Positions 24,282 through 33,619 of a stretch of 50,901 nt of DNA are shown here, in pieces. Position 1 is the first letter of the stretch. Every line of letters begins with the position of its first letter. A program made the position numbers and the translations under genes. Source of the stretch: Labilithrix sp. (GTDB lineage: Bacteria > Myxococcota_A > Polyangia > Polyangiales > Polyangiaceae); the NCBI GenBank assembly GCA_019637105.1, contig JAHBWF010000040.1, positions 1 through 50,901 on the forward strand, in the 5' to 3' direction. Below the pieces are notes generated by a model. The model searched no databases. It saw nothing but the letters and a program-made list of their open reading frames with translations, and was not told the DNA's origin.

Positions 24282-26579
24282 TTGAAGCTCGACCGACGAT
24301 CCCGGAGCCGCGCGTCGCGCGCGCTCTCGACGCTGACGCTCCCGCTGACGCTGCTCGCCTGCGCGGGCCTCGCCTCCCGCGGGGACGACCGAGACGAGGC
24401 GCCCGGCGGCGGCCCGGGGTCGACGCCGCCGGGCTCGTGGGACGCGAGCCGCCCGGTCGAACGACGGCCCTTCCCGCGGACGACGCCGTCGCTCGGCGGA
24501 TACGCGCTCGTCGACGCGTTCCCGTCGTCGGTCTCGCTCACGCTCCCGAGCGCGATCGTCTGGCCCGACGTCGACGGCGCCGCCCCCTTCGTGCTCGAGC
24601 GGACCGGCACGATCGTGGCGATCGAAGGCGGGGCGGCGCGACGCGTGCTCGACATCGCGTCGAACGTCGCGCTGGTGAGCGAGAGCGGCGCGCTCGGGAT
24701 GGCGCTTCACCCGGCGTTCGGCGACGGCTCGGGGCCGAGCCCGTACGTCTACCTCTGGTACAACGCGCGCGGGACGCCGAAGAACAAGCAGCGGCTCTCG
24801 CGCTTCACCTGGAGCGCGGCGAGCGGCGCGTTCGATCCCGCGTCCGAGGCCGTGCTCGTCGAGCAGGAGGAGGAGCGGCCCGAGCACAACGCGGGCCGGC
24901 TCCAGTTCGGGCCGGACGGCTTCCTCTACTTCGGCAACGGCGACGACCTCGTCTCCGACAACCACCAGCGGATCGATCGCGGCCTGTTCGCGGGGATCTT
25001 CCGGATCGACGTGGACTCGCGCGGAGGGGCGGTCAGCCACCCGCCTCCTCGGCAGCCCGCCGCCGGCACGACCGGCGGGTACTTCATCCCGAACGACAAC
25101 CCGTTCGTCGGGACGCCCGGCGCGCTCGAGGAGTACTTCGCCCTCGGCCTGCGCAACCCCTTCGGCTTCTCGTTCGATCGCGCGACGGGCGCGCTCTGGG
25201 CCGCGGACGTCGGCGACACCTGGCGCGAGGAGATCGACCTGATCGTCGCGGGCGGCAACTACGAGTGGCCGCACCGCGAGGGCGACGTCCTGCGCGGCGG
25301 TCCGCCGACGACCATCGGCGCGCCGCGCGCGCCCGCGTACGTGTACACGCACGCGGAGATGGGCGACCTCAGCGCCGTGCTCGGCGGCTTCGTCTACCGC
25401 GGTCAGGACCTCCCGGAGCTCGCCGGCAAGTACGTCTTCTCGGACTGGCCCTCGAACCGCGTCTGGGCGCTCGACCCGACCAAGACGCCGCCGACGCGGG
25501 CGACGTTGATCGACGACCAGTGGCGCCGGGTGCCGGCGGCGCTCGGCGAGGACAACCGCGGGGAGATCTACGTCATGCACGGAGACTCGATCGCCAGGCT
25601 GGCGCGCGCCCCGAAACCCGCGGACGTCCCGCGGCGCCTCTCGGAGACGATCCTCTTCGAGGACGTCGCGACGCTCACGCCCGACGCGAGCCTCGTGCCC
25701 TACGAGATCAACGCGCCGCTCTGGTCCGACGCGGCCGCGAAGCGGCGCTGGATCCGCGTCCCCGCCGGCGAGCACGTCGCGCTCTCCGCCGACGGCTCTC
25801 TGACGGTCCCCGTCGGGACGATCTTCGTCAAACACTTCGAGCTGCCGGCGTCCGTCGCGCCGAAGGCGCGCACGCGCCGGCTCGAGACGCGGGTCCTCGT
25901 CGTCGGCGACGAGACGACCTACGGGCTCACGTACCGCTGGGACGCCGAAGGCACCGACGCCGAGCTGCTCCACGAGAGCGTCGACGAGGTCATCGAGGAC
26001 GCCGCGTCGGGCGAGCCATTGACCTGGAGCTACCCCAGCTTCGGGCAGTGCTGGTCGTGCCACCGCGCCGAGAACCGCGTGCTCGGCTTCACCGCGCGCC
26101 AGATCCGGTGGGCGACGGAGACCGGGGAGAGCCAGCTCTCCGCGCTCGCGGCGCGCGGCGTGCTGTCGGAGGGCGACGTCGCGGCGTGGCCGCCGGCGCT
26201 CGCCGCTCCGTCGGACGCCGCCGCGTCGCTCGAGGAGCGCGCCACCGCCTACCTCGCCGCGAACTGCTCGGGCTGTCACCACGCCGGCGCGAGCTACCTC
26301 GGCGGCGGCGAGACCTGGAACGCCTCCCCCGGCGTCGCGCTCGCCGATCGCGGGCTCGTCGGCGCGCCTCACCACAACTACCCGACCGCGAACGCGCTCG
26401 GCCTCGGCGCGGCGCCGCTCGTCGCTCCCGGCGACCCCGACGGCTCGTTCCTGCTGGCGCGCATGAAGAGCACCGACCCCGACCTGCGGATGCCGCCGCT
26501 CGGCCGGAGCGTGGTCGACCCCGAGGGCGTACTCCTCGTCGAGCGGTGGATCCGATCGCTGCCGGCGAGCGATCCCTGA
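24282..26579 (+). CDS. Secreted sugar-dehydrogenase/diheme cytochrome c fusion lipoprotein
   Basis: 765 residues from the proposed TTG 24282, which is preceded by AGGA. It starts with charged residues and a lipoprotein signal ending in LTLPLTLLACAG; a GTG at 24210 would add 24 residues. The N-terminal domain (about 60-440) resembles soluble aldose sugar (glucose/sorbosone) dehydrogenase: GALGMALHPAFGDG, YFIPNDNPF, GLRNPFGFSFDRATGALWAA, VGDTWREEIDLIVAGGNYEW and GGFVYRGQDLPELAGKYVFS. The C-terminal 320 residues are a cytochrome-like part with CWSCHRAENRVLGFT and CSGCHHAG heme-binding motifs. This arrangement resembles the SO2930/HNE_0200-type diheme proteins, from memory. The enzyme would oxidise a sugar using PQQ-like cofactor and pass electrons to hemes in one chain; cofactor use is inference. 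Confidence 0.85.
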   Translation: MKLDRRSRSRASRALSTLTLPLTLLACAGLASRGDDRDEAPGGGPGSTPPGSWDASRPVERRPFPRTTPSLGGYALVDAFPSSVSLTLPSAIVWPDVDGAAPFVLERTGTIVAIEGGAARRVLDIASNVALVSESGALGMALHPAFGDGSGPSPYVYLWYNARGTPKNKQRLSRFTWSAASGAFDPASEAVLVEQEEERPEHNAGRLQFGPDGFLYFGNGDDLVSDNHQRIDRGLFAGIFRIDVDSRGGAVSHPPPRQPAAGTTGGYFIPNDNPFVGTPGALEEYFALGLRNPFGFSFDRATGALWAADVGDTWREEIDLIVAGGNYEWPHREGDVLRGGPPTTIGAPRAPAYVYTHAEMGDLSAVLGGFVYRGQDLPELAGKYVFSDWPSNRVWALDPTKTPPTRATLIDDQWRRVPAALGEDNRGEIYVMHGDSIARLARAPKPADVPRRLSETILFEDVATLTPDASLVPYEINAPLWSDAAAKRRWIRVPAGEHVALSADGSLTVPVGTIFVKHFELPASVAPKARTRRLETRVLVVGDETTYGLTYRWDAEGTDAELLHESVDEVIEDAASGEPLTWSYPSFGQCWSCHRAENRVLGFTARQIRWATETGESQLSALAARGVLSEGDVAAWPPALAAPSDAAASLEERATAYLAANCSGCHHAGASYLGGGETWNASPGVALADRGLVGAPHHNYPTANALGLGAAPLVAPGDPDGSFLLARMKSTDPDLRMPPLGRSVVDPEGVLLVERWIRSLPASDP

Positions 26580-26603
26580 GCCCGCCCGGGCGCCGCGCGC
26601 GCC

Positions 26604-27980
26604 TCAGGCGCCGGACGGGAAGAAGAGGACGAAGCGCGCGCCGCCCTGGGGGGAGCGCTCCGCGCGGATCTCGGCGCTGTGGTTGTCCATGATGTTGCGC
26701 ACGATCGAGAGGCCGAGCCCGGTGCCGCGGCCTTCGCCCTTCGTGGTGAAGAACGGCGTGAAGATGGAGGTGAGGTGCTCCCCGGCGATGCCGTGGCCGT
26801 TGTCCTCGACGGCGACGACGATGCGCCCGTCGGGCGCGAGCGTGCTCGAGACCGCGAGGCGCCCGCCGATCGCGGGCATCGCGTGGCACGCGTTCGTGAA
26901 GAGGTTGACGAAGACCTGCGCGAGCTGCTCCGGCATGCCGCGCACCGGCGGCAGGTGATCGGCGAAGACGCGCTCGACGTTCGCGCCGTGCTCGGCGATC
27001 ACGTGCTCGCAGAACGCGAGCGCCTGCTCGATGACGTTGTGGATCGCGACGAGGACGGGGACCTCGCTCGACGGACGCGCGTAGGCGACGAGGTCCCGGG
27101 TGAAGCGGAGGATGCGGGTCGACGACTCGCCGATGCGGCGGAGCCGCTCCAGGCTGTCGGGGTCGCCGTTCGGCCCCTGCTTGCGGATGAGCCAGTCGGT
27201 GTACGCGACGATCGACGTCAGCGGGTTGTTCAGCTCGTGGACGACGCCGGCGGCGAGCTGGCCGAGGCTCGCGAGCTTCTCGGCCTGCATCATGTGCGAG
27301 CTGAGCGCGCGGAGCTCGCGCGCGTCCGCGGTGGCGCGGGCGTGAACGCGCGCGAACGCCAGGCCGCTGCTCATCGCCAGCACGCCGCGGCGGACGACGT
27401 GCATCATCGGCGAGCCGTCGACCTCGAGCTGCGGATCGTCCGACGCGAGGTGCAGCGTGGTCGCGGCGCCCTCGACCTCGAGGACGCGCTCGAACTGGTA
27501 GCCCGGGAAGAGGCGCGTCGGATCCATCCCGACGGCGCGTCCCTCCTCTCCCTCCGGCACGTACTTGAAGAGGCGCTGCTCGGGCGGGTAGAGGTCCGGC
27601 GTCGACGCCGACGCCGGCGGCTGCGGGACGAAGCAGGCTCCGACGCCGCACTCGGGGAAGATCTCGCTGAGCGCGCCGACCAGAAACTCCACGACCGCCG
27701 CTTCGCCCGACGCGACGGGCATCTCGCACACGGCGACGACGAGGCGATCGAGCCAGGCGGCCTCGACGCGGAGCGAGGCCGCCGCCACGCGCGACTGACG
27801 GCTGATCGGAACCGACGAGACGGTCACGCGTTCTTCGGGGCTGAAGGCTCCCTCGGCCCCCTCGGCGCTGAAGGCTCCCTCGGGGCTGAAGGCCCCCTCG
27901 GGGCTGAAGGCTCCTTCGGCGCTGAAGGCTCCTTCGGCGCTGAAGGCCCCTTCGGGCTCGTCTTTGTTGGACTGGGCCAT
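26604..27980 (-). CDS. Sensor histidine kinase with GAFS(A/P)E repeats
   Basis: 458 residues from ATG 27980. After MAQSNKDEP come six repeats of the hexapeptide EGAFS(A/P). A GAF-like soluble sensor region follows (about residues 65-240) with no membrane span. The kinase core has the H box ASLGQLAAGVVHELNNPLTS, the N box NLFTNACHAMP, VEDNGHGIAG (G1) and GEGRGTGLGLSI (G2), all intact. It should autophosphorylate on the His of HELNNP. The gene starts 3 nt after the stop of the hybrid protein at 27984, a clear operon, and that partner has a receiver domain and an H box but no ATPase domain. This kinase could therefore phosphorylate its partner's receiver or His. The signal is unknown. Confidence 0.92.
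   Translation of the reverse strand: MAQSNKDEPEGAFSAEGAFSAEGAFSPEGAFSPEGAFSAEGAEGAFSPEERVTVSSVPISRQSRVAAASLRVEAAWLDRLVVAVCEMPVASGEAAVVEFLVGALSEIFPECGVGACFVPQPPASASTPDLYPPEQRLFKYVPEGEEGRAVGMDPTRLFPGYQFERVLEVEGAATTLHLASDDPQLEVDGSPMMHVVRRGVLAMSSGLAFARVHARATADARELRALSSHMMQAEKLASLGQLAAGVVHELNNPLTSIVAYTDWLIRKQGPNGDPDSLERLRRIGESSTRILRFTRDLVAYARPSSEVPVLVAIHNVIEQALAFCEHVIAEHGANVERVFADHLPPVRGMPEQLAQVFVNLFTNACHAMPAIGGRLAVSSTLAPDGRIVVAVEDNGHGIAGEHLTSIFTPFFTTKGEGRGTGLGLSIVRNIMDNHSAEIRAERSPQGGARFVLFFPSGA
27838..27955 (-). repeat. 18-bp tandem repeat coding GAFS(A/P)E
   Basis: Six near-identical 18-bp units on the plus strand (consensus ggcgctgaaggctccttc) encode the hexapeptide repeats near the N-terminus of the histidine kinase; one partial EGA unit interrupts them. 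The repeats are almost identical at the DNA level, including third positions, so they look recently expanded. Confidence 0.9.
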
Positions 27981-27983
27981 TCG

Positions 27984-30161
27984 CTACTCCCGCTCTTTCT
28001 CTGTCGGCTTGGCCACGCGCTCCGACCGTTGAGGCGCCCTCTCGGACCGCGGCCCCGCCGGAGCGGGGCGCGAGCCCGGATGAACCTCGGTCCAGTCCCC
28101 CGAAGCGCGCCGCGACTCGGACCGCGGCGCCTCCTCCTCCCCCACGTCCACCGGCACCGCCACCGGCACTCCCTCCTCGCTCGCGCGATCGAGATCGAGG
28201 ATCTTCTGCTTCCCGACGTAGCTCTTCGTCTCGTACTTCGTGATCTTCCCGATCTTGCGGACGATCTCGGCCATCCGCTCCGACTCGCCCTCGATCACCT
28301 CGGCCGCGCCGAACGCCGGCGTCCCGGCGTCGAGCAGCCGGCGGAGCAACGTGGCGTAGTTGCGGACGCTCGTGAGCGGCTGGTTCAGCTCGTGCGCGGC
28401 CGCGCCCGCGAGCTCCGCGACGATCGCCTGGCGCTCCTGCGCGAGGAGCTGCTCCTGCGCCTGCTGGAGCCGCTGCTCCATGCGCATCTTCTCGCGGAGA
28501 TCGGTGAAGATGCCGACGCTGCCGACCGCCGTATCGCCCTCCATGATCAGCGCGCCGGCGAAGGAGACGGGGACGGCGACGCCGTCGCCGTCGATGATCT
28601 CGATCTTGAGGTCCTCGATCCGCCCTCCCCCGGCGCGGATCGCCTTCATGATCTTCTTCGCCGTCCCCTCCGGGTAGAGCGAGCGCACGTCGGTGCCGAC
28701 GACCTCCTGCGAGCTCCTCCCGTAGATGCGCTCGGCGGCGCGGTTGAAGAGGATGACCCTCCCGCGCATGTCGCAGCTGATGATCGCGTCGAAGGACGAG
28801 TCGATCACGCGCTGGAGGAAGTCCTTCGTGTTGACGAGCTCCGCCTCGACGGCGCGCTGCTGCGTGACGTCCCGGAACGACGCGAGGACGGCGCCCTCCT
28901 CGCGCAGCACGCTGGCGGTGTTGACGTTGACGATGACGCTCTTGCCGTCCTTCGTCTTGAGGCGCACGTCGATGTCCTTCGGGAACGTCCCCTTGAGGAA
29001 CGCCGCGCGGAGATCGTGCGCGAGGCTCTCCTCCTCGGACGCGAAGATGTCGCCGAGGCGCCGCCCGCGGAGATCGCCCTCGTCGTAGCCGGTGATCTCG
29101 CGCGCCTTCGGGTTCGAGAAGAGGAGCCGGCCCTCGGGGTCGAGGACGACGATGCCGTCGGCGGAGCTCTCGAAGAAGTCGGCGTAGCGCTGGAGCGAGC
29201 GCATCCGGCGCTCGGCCTCGAAGCGCGCGACGGTGACCTGCTGCGTCTGGTCGCGCAAGGACTGCAGGACGCGCGCGTTCCGGAGCGCGATCGCCATGGC
29301 GCTCGCGATCGTCTGGCAGAGCGCGAGCTCGCGGCCGCCGAACTCCCCCGGCTGCTTGGACCGGAGGAAGAGGACGCCCATCGGCTTCGCCTCGTAGAGG
29401 ATGGGCAGGATGCAGAGCGAGGAGAAGGTCGCGCCCTGCTTCGACGTGCGGACGATCTCCATGAGCGGGTGGGTCGCCGCGTCCTCCACGACCAGGGGCG
29501 CGTTGCTCGCGAGCACCTGCTGGATCTCGGGGTACTTCACGAGGTCGATCGGCAGATCGCGGAGCTGCTCGTCGTCCGAGGCCGCGACGACGTAGCCGAC
29601 GTTCTCCTGATCGCGGACGAGGACGATCGACACGCGGTCGACCTTCGCCACCTCGGCGAGGCGCTGGACGACGGTGAAGAGGATGCCGCGGAAGTCGAGG
29701 TTCGACGCGAGCGCCTGCGTCAGCTCGAGCACGACCTGCGCGTCCTTCTCCTTCTTGCCGAGCTGCTCCATCGCGGTGCGGAGCCTGAGCTGGCCGCGCA
29801 CGCGGGCGACGAGCTCGACCGGCTTGAAGGGCTTCCTGACGAAGTCGTCGGCGCCGGCCTCGAACGCCCTCGCGATCTCGTCGTCCGCGTCGAGGGCCGT
29901 GAGGACCACGACCGGGAGGTCCCGCGTCTCGGGCCGCGCGCGGAGGATGCGGAGGATCTGGTAGCCGTCCGGCTGAGGCATCACGAGGTCGAGCAGGACG
30001 ATCGCCGGGTGCACCCGATCGATCTGCGCGAGCGCCTCCGCGCCGGAGCCCACGGCGACGTACTCGAGCTTGGCCTTTGCGAGCGCCTGGCCGAGGACAT
30101 GGCGGCTGACCATGTCGTCGTCGACGACCAACACCGGCCCGGTCACCGCAGTGTGGGGCAC
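27984..30161 (-). CDS. Receiver-GAF-PAS-PAS-HisKA hybrid protein lacking an ATPase domain
   Basis: 725 residues from ATG 30161. Domains in order: receiver (about 9-125) with VVDDD acidic pocket, phospho-acceptor Asp in IVLLDLVMPQPDGYQ and the Lys in FVRKPFKP; GAF (about 150-315; LASNLDFRGILFTVVQRLAE); PAS (about 345-455, FFESSADGIVVLDPEGRLLF); second PAS (about 470-580, VIDSSFDAIISCDMRGRVIL); then the dimerisation/H-box helix LAGAAAHELNQPLTSVRNYA. After that come about 60 residues of helix, then a disordered Glu/Arg/Pro tail ending EKERE. No N, G1 or G2 boxes of a catalytic ATPase domain appear. The gene is followed after 3 nt by a complete histidine kinase, so the ATPase role may be supplied in trans. 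Whether its His is used is not known. Confidence 0.9.
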   Translation of the reverse strand: MPHTAVTGPVLVVDDDMVSRHVLGQALAKAKLEYVAVGSGAEALAQIDRVHPAIVLLDLVMPQPDGYQILRILRARPETRDLPVVVLTALDADDEIARAFEAGADDFVRKPFKPVELVARVRGQLRLRTAMEQLGKKEKDAQVVLELTQALASNLDFRGILFTVVQRLAEVAKVDRVSIVLVRDQENVGYVVAASDDEQLRDLPIDLVKYPEIQQVLASNAPLVVEDAATHPLMEIVRTSKQGATFSSLCILPILYEAKPMGVLFLRSKQPGEFGGRELALCQTIASAMAIALRNARVLQSLRDQTQQVTVARFEAERRMRSLQRYADFFESSADGIVVLDPEGRLLFSNPKAREITGYDEGDLRGRRLGDIFASEEESLAHDLRAAFLKGTFPKDIDVRLKTKDGKSVIVNVNTASVLREEGAVLASFRDVTQQRAVEAELVNTKDFLQRVIDSSFDAIISCDMRGRVILFNRAAERIYGRSSQEVVGTDVRSLYPEGTAKKIMKAIRAGGGRIEDLKIEIIDGDGVAVPVSFAGALIMEGDTAVGSVGIFTDLREKMRMEQRLQQAQEQLLAQERQAIVAELAGAAAHELNQPLTSVRNYATLLRRLLDAGTPAFGAAEVIEGESERMAEIVRKIGKITKYETKSYVGKQKILDLDRASEEGVPVAVPVDVGEEEAPRSESRRASGDWTEVHPGSRPAPAGPRSERAPQRSERVAKPTEKERE

Positions 30162-30367
30162 ATGGGAAGTCTATCGGTCCGGAAGAGCCGACGGCAATGG
30201 AATGGCGAGGGTGTGGGTAGAAGGCGCATCCGGCAGCTCGACCGCACCGCGGAACCGCGTGACGGCGGAGCTCCGCCGCGGCTCGGCGGCCGCGGGCGCG
30301 CCGCGAGCCTCGTCACCGAGCGACACGGCCCGCCGGCCGCGGCTCGGACGAGCCGGCGGCGGCGCGG

Positions 30368-31432
30368 CTACTCGTCGAAGAGCTGCTTCTGCTTCGCGGA
30401 GGGCGGCGGCGTGACGAACGGGACCTTCAGGTGCTCGTAGGCGCGGCGGGTCGCGACCCGGCCGCGCGGGGTCCGGCCGAGGTAGCCCTGCTGCAGGAGG
30501 TAGGGCTCGTAGACGTCCTCGACGGTGTCGCGCGGCTCGCCGAGCGCGGCGGCGAGCGTCTCCACGCCGACCGGGCCGCCGTCGTAGTCCTCGATGATGA
30601 TCCGCAGGAGCCGCCGGTCCATCTCGTCGAAGCCGGCCGGATCGATGTCGAGGCGCTCGCACGCCCGCGCGACGATGGCGTCGTCGATGGCCCCCGAGCC
30701 GAGCACCTCGGCGAAGTCGCGGACGCGCCGGAGGAGGCGGTTGGCGACGCGCGGCGTCCCGCGCGAGCGCCGCGCGATGCCGAGCGCGGAGCCCGGCTGG
30801 ATCGCCACGCCGAGGAGCGCCGCGCTCCGCTCCACGATCTTCGCGAGGTCCTCCTCCGGGTAGAAGTCGAGGCGGATGATGTGCCCGAAGCGCGAGAAGA
30901 GCGGCGCCGTGAGGAGCCCCGTGCGCGTGGTCGCGCCGATGAGCGTGAACGGCTGCACCGGGATCTGGATCGACGAGGCGAAGGCGCCGTCGCCGGTCAT
31001 GACGTCGATGTGGAAGTCCTCCATCGCCGGATAGAGGCTCTCCTCGACCACGGGGTTCAGGCGGTGGATCTCGTCGATGAAGAGGATGTCGTTCTTCCCG
31101 AGCTTCGTGAGCAGGCCCGCGAGGGCGCCCTTGTGCTCGACGACGGGGCCGTTCGTCACGTGCAGCTCGACGCCCATCTCGTGCGCGAGGATCTGCGCGA
31201 GCGTCGTCTTGCCGAGGCCCGGCGGCCCGGAGAGCAAGAGGTGGTCGAGCGGCTCGCCGCGCCGGCGCGACGCCTCGACGAACACCCGGAGGTTCTCCTT
31301 GTGCTTCGTCTGTCCGATGTAGTCGTCGAGCGTGCGCGGCCGGAGCGAGCGCTCGAAGGGCGCGTCGTCGTGCTGCGCGCCGGGGTCGATCACCTCTCTC
31401 GGCGCGTTCTCGCGTGCCTCGCGCTTTGCCAT
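30368..31432 (-). CDS. ruvB: Holliday junction branch-migration helicase RuvB
   Basis: 354 residues from ATG 31432 ([12 protein letters not shown]). The core has [20 protein letters not shown], Walker [14 protein letters not shown], Walker [14 protein letters not shown], sensor-1 [12 protein letters not shown], the arginine finger in [14 protein letters not shown], sensor-2 [20 protein letters not shown], and the C-terminal winged helix [21 protein letters not shown]. RuvB hexamers drive migration of Holliday junctions with RuvA. Length and motifs are standard. ruvA and ruvC are not adjacent. No operator matching the lexA GTTCAG-N4-CTGAAC motif was noticed just before it, but I looked by eye only. 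A longer start at 31465 would add 11 residues before the conserved part. Confidence 0.96.
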   Translation of the reverse strand: MAKREARENAPREVIDPGAQHDDAPFERSLRPRTLDDYIGQTKHKENLRVFVEASRRRGEPLDHLLLSGPPGLGKTTLAQILAHEMGVELHVTNGPVVEHKGALAGLLTKLGKNDILFIDEIHRLNPVVEESLYPAMEDFHIDVMTGDGAFASSIQIPVQPFTLIGATTRTGLLTAPLFSRFGHIIRLDFYPEEDLAKIVERSAALLGVAIQPGSALGIARRSRGTPRVANRLLRRVRDFAEVLGSGAIDDAIVARACERLDIDPAGFDEMDRRLLRIIIEDYDGGPVGVETLAAALGEPRDTVEDVYEPYLLQQGYLGRTPRGRVATRRAYEHLKVPFVTPPPSAKQKQLFDE

Positions 31433-31605
31433 CGCGACCGAGTTATCGGCGAGCCGGGCGCGCAAGTAAAGGCGCGCCGCGGCGCGGAGCTCCGCCGGGC
31501 GCGGTCGGCGGGATCGCGCGGCGACCGAGGGGCGCGATACGCGCTCCTCGGCCCGAGGGGGAGCACCTCCCTATCGTCGAGCGTCGCAGCCGGGGCCGCG
31601 CTACG

Positions 31606-32415
31606 ATGACGACGATGGACGAAGAGCACCCGGCGACCCGCTTGGAACCGTCCGTCGCGACCCTCCGCCGGCGGGCCAACTTCGCTATCGGCGCGCTCGC
31701 GATCACCATGCTCGTGCGTGGATGGGACTTCGTCGCGCTAGCCTGGTCGGTCGGCCTCGTCGAGGCGGTCCCGGACACGGGCGAAGGCGCAGGGCCGGAG
31801 CTCATGGCCAGCCTCGAGACGGCCGACAAGCTGGTCGACGCGGGCAACGTCGCGATCCCGATCACGTTCGTCGTCACCGCGATCCTCTTCTTACGGTGGG
31901 CGCACCGGCTCGTCGCGTTGACGCGCGACCTCGGCGCCGTGCTGATGTGGCGCCCGGCCCAGGCGGTGTGGGCGTTCTTCGTTCCCTTCGTCAGCTTCGT
32001 CCGCCCCTACCAGATCTTCTCGTCCGTACACGCGGCGCTCGATCCGGAGAAGGTCGCTGCACCCGCGCCACGCGTCGATCCGTCGGCGCAGGTCGATTAC
32101 CGGAGCGTGGCCTTCGTCGAGCCCTCGCGCGCGCGGAGCCTCCCGGCCGCGCTCATCGGCGTCTGGTGGGGTGCGTTCCTCGTGATGAGCCTCGGCGCGC
32201 GCCTGCTCGGCATGGACAAGACGCCGGCGGAGAGCGTCGCCGCCGTGGTCTCGGCGTACCACCGGGCGATGTTCGTGAGCTTCGTGGCGGTGGTGGCCGC
32301 CGCCCTCGCGACGAGCGTCGTGCGCGGGCTGACGGCCCGCGTCGAGGAGCGGTTCCGCCGCGTCCGCTGGTCGTCGCCCGAGGCGCTCGCCGCGCAGCGG
32401 ATCCGCCTCGGCTGA
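31606..32415 (+). CDS. DUF4328-type multi-span membrane protein
   Basis: 269 residues from ATG 31606 (MTTMDEEHPATRLEPS). It has about four to five membrane spans: FAIGALAITMLVRGWDFVALA, VAIPITFVVTAILFLRWAH, VWAFFVPFVSFVRPYQI (a short hydrophobic stretch), SLPAALIGVWWGAFLVMSLG and FVSFVAVVAAALATSVVRG. The sequence FLRWAHRLVALTRDLGAV followed by FFVPFVSFVRPYQIFSSVHAALDP matches the DUF4328 family seen in actinobacteria and myxobacteria. Function unknown. It diverges from ruvB over 173 bp and converges with the following gene. A frame-open extension upstream is less likely; it lacks the same codon pattern. Confidence 0.85.
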   Translation: MTTMDEEHPATRLEPSVATLRRRANFAIGALAITMLVRGWDFVALAWSVGLVEAVPDTGEGAGPELMASLETADKLVDAGNVAIPITFVVTAILFLRWAHRLVALTRDLGAVLMWRPAQAVWAFFVPFVSFVRPYQIFSSVHAALDPEKVAAPAPRVDPSAQVDYRSVAFVEPSRARSLPAALIGVWWGAFLVMSLGARLLGMDKTPAESVAAVVSAYHRAMFVSFVAVVAAALATSVVRGLTARVEERFRRVRWSSPEALAAQRIRLG

Positions 32416-32548
32416 GATCGCGAAGGGGAAGCGGCGGCGATGTCCGCGGGCGAGCTCGCTCGGCGGCTCGAGCTCCTCGAGCCGGTCCCGCGACGTCGCC
32501 GCGGCTCGCGGGCGCTCGCCCTGTTGCGAGCGCGGCGCCGGGTTCGAG

Positions 32549-33619
32549 TCACTTGACGGTGACGACCTTCACGGCCCACTTGATGGCGTCGTCGCGGTTG
32601 TTGTCCTGGAACGCGACGAACTCGTTCGCGGGCACGCCCGACGCGGTGCGCGTCGCGGCGCCGGGCAGCGGCGGCATGACGCCGATCTCCTTGAGGTTGT
32701 GATCGCCTTTGCTGTCGTAGCGGAACTCGAAGCCCTGGATGCCCGAGCGCGCCGGGAACGTCACGCCGGAGTCCGGCGCCCGCTGGCTCCCGGTCAGGAC
32801 CAGATCGCCCGCGACCACGTCGTTGGGGATCCATGCGTACTGGATTCGGACCGCCGCCTGCGGAGCGCTCTTCGTCCAGGAATCCGGCTCCAACACCCAT
32901 CCGTCAGGCGTGCTATCGGTGGATAGACTGCCAGAGAGCCGGTCGAGGTCCAACGACGGCTGGATCTTCGCTTCCTGCTTCGGATTGAATGCTGGCCCCG
33001 CCGGTCCGAGCGCCGGGCTGTAGTCGCCGTCGATGAACGACACGCGCGCCATGTTCGTCGCCTCGTCGAGCCAGATCCCGATCATCCGAACTTTGTAGTC
33101 GTTCCTGTCGGGGAAGCGGAGCTCGAAGCCCGTGAGCACCAAGCGGCTGTTCGCCGGACGCTGGGTCGGGAGCTTGATGAAGCTCTGTTGCCACATCTTC
33201 GCGGCCACCTCACCTCTCACGCCGCCGCCGGTCAGCGTGATCCACGTCGCCGCGGCCTTGTAGCGGTCGTCGGCCTTGCGATCGCGGTACGTGACGTAGG
33301 CCGTCTGAGCCCCCGTCGGCCGAAGCCCGATACGCTGGAACTTGTGGTCGCCGTTGCCGAAGCGGAAGTGGAAGCCATTCAGGATCGGAGTGCCCGCGAG
33401 CGAGCCGTTGGTCCCGACGTTCACGGTTCCGCCCCCCGTCACGTCCGTGCTCAGGTTCGCGATGTTGGTCCGCAGCGAGGGCGGCGCCAGCGGAGGCGTC
33501 GTGGGCCTGTCGCCGAGCGGTGCCTTCCGGAAGCTCTGAGCGTCGGCGTGGGAGCTGACGAGCGCCGCGCCGCCGAGGAGAGCGAGGAAGACGAAGGACG
33601 TGCAGCAAGCTGATTTCAT
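32549..33619 (-). CDS. Secreted protein with three related internal repeats (function unknown)
   Basis: 356 residues. ATG 33619 follows AGAGAGG by 5 nt, an excellent ribosome site. MKSACCTSFVFLALLGGAAL to SSHADAQSF is a signal peptide. The mature part contains three copies of one module: GFHFRFGNGDHKFQRIGLRP then AYVTYRDRKADDRYKAAATW; GFELRFPDRNDYKVRMIGIW then MARVSFIDGDYSPALG; and GFEFRYDSKGDHNLKEIGVM then VAFQDNNRDDAIKWAVKVVT. Each has GFxFR, D-H/Y-x-hydrophobic, IG and a later D-rich loop. This suggests a beta-structured, possibly lectin-like or carbohydrate-binding fold, but I cannot match it to a named family. It converges with the DUF4328 gene across 133 bp. The 443-nt upstream region up to 34062 is without any gene that I can support. 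Confidence 0.85.
   Translation of the reverse strand: MKSACCTSFVFLALLGGAALVSSHADAQSFRKAPLGDRPTTPPLAPPSLRTNIANLSTDVTGGGTVNVGTNGSLAGTPILNGFHFRFGNGDHKFQRIGLRPTGAQTAYVTYRDRKADDRYKAAATWITLTGGGVRGEVAAKMWQQSFIKLPTQRPANSRLVLTGFELRFPDRNDYKVRMIGIWLDEATNMARVSFIDGDYSPALGPAGPAFNPKQEAKIQPSLDLDRLSGSLSTDSTPDGWVLEPDSWTKSAPQAAVRIQYAWIPNDVVAGDLVLTGSQRAPDSGVTFPARSGIQGFEFRYDSKGDHNLKEIGVMPPLPGAATRTASGVPANEFVAFQDNNRDDAIKWAVKVVTVK

Noticed and set aside
26679-30440. 1253-codon open frame on the plus strand
   Set aside because: It lies opposite two well-defined signalling genes and reads as a low-complexity shadow.
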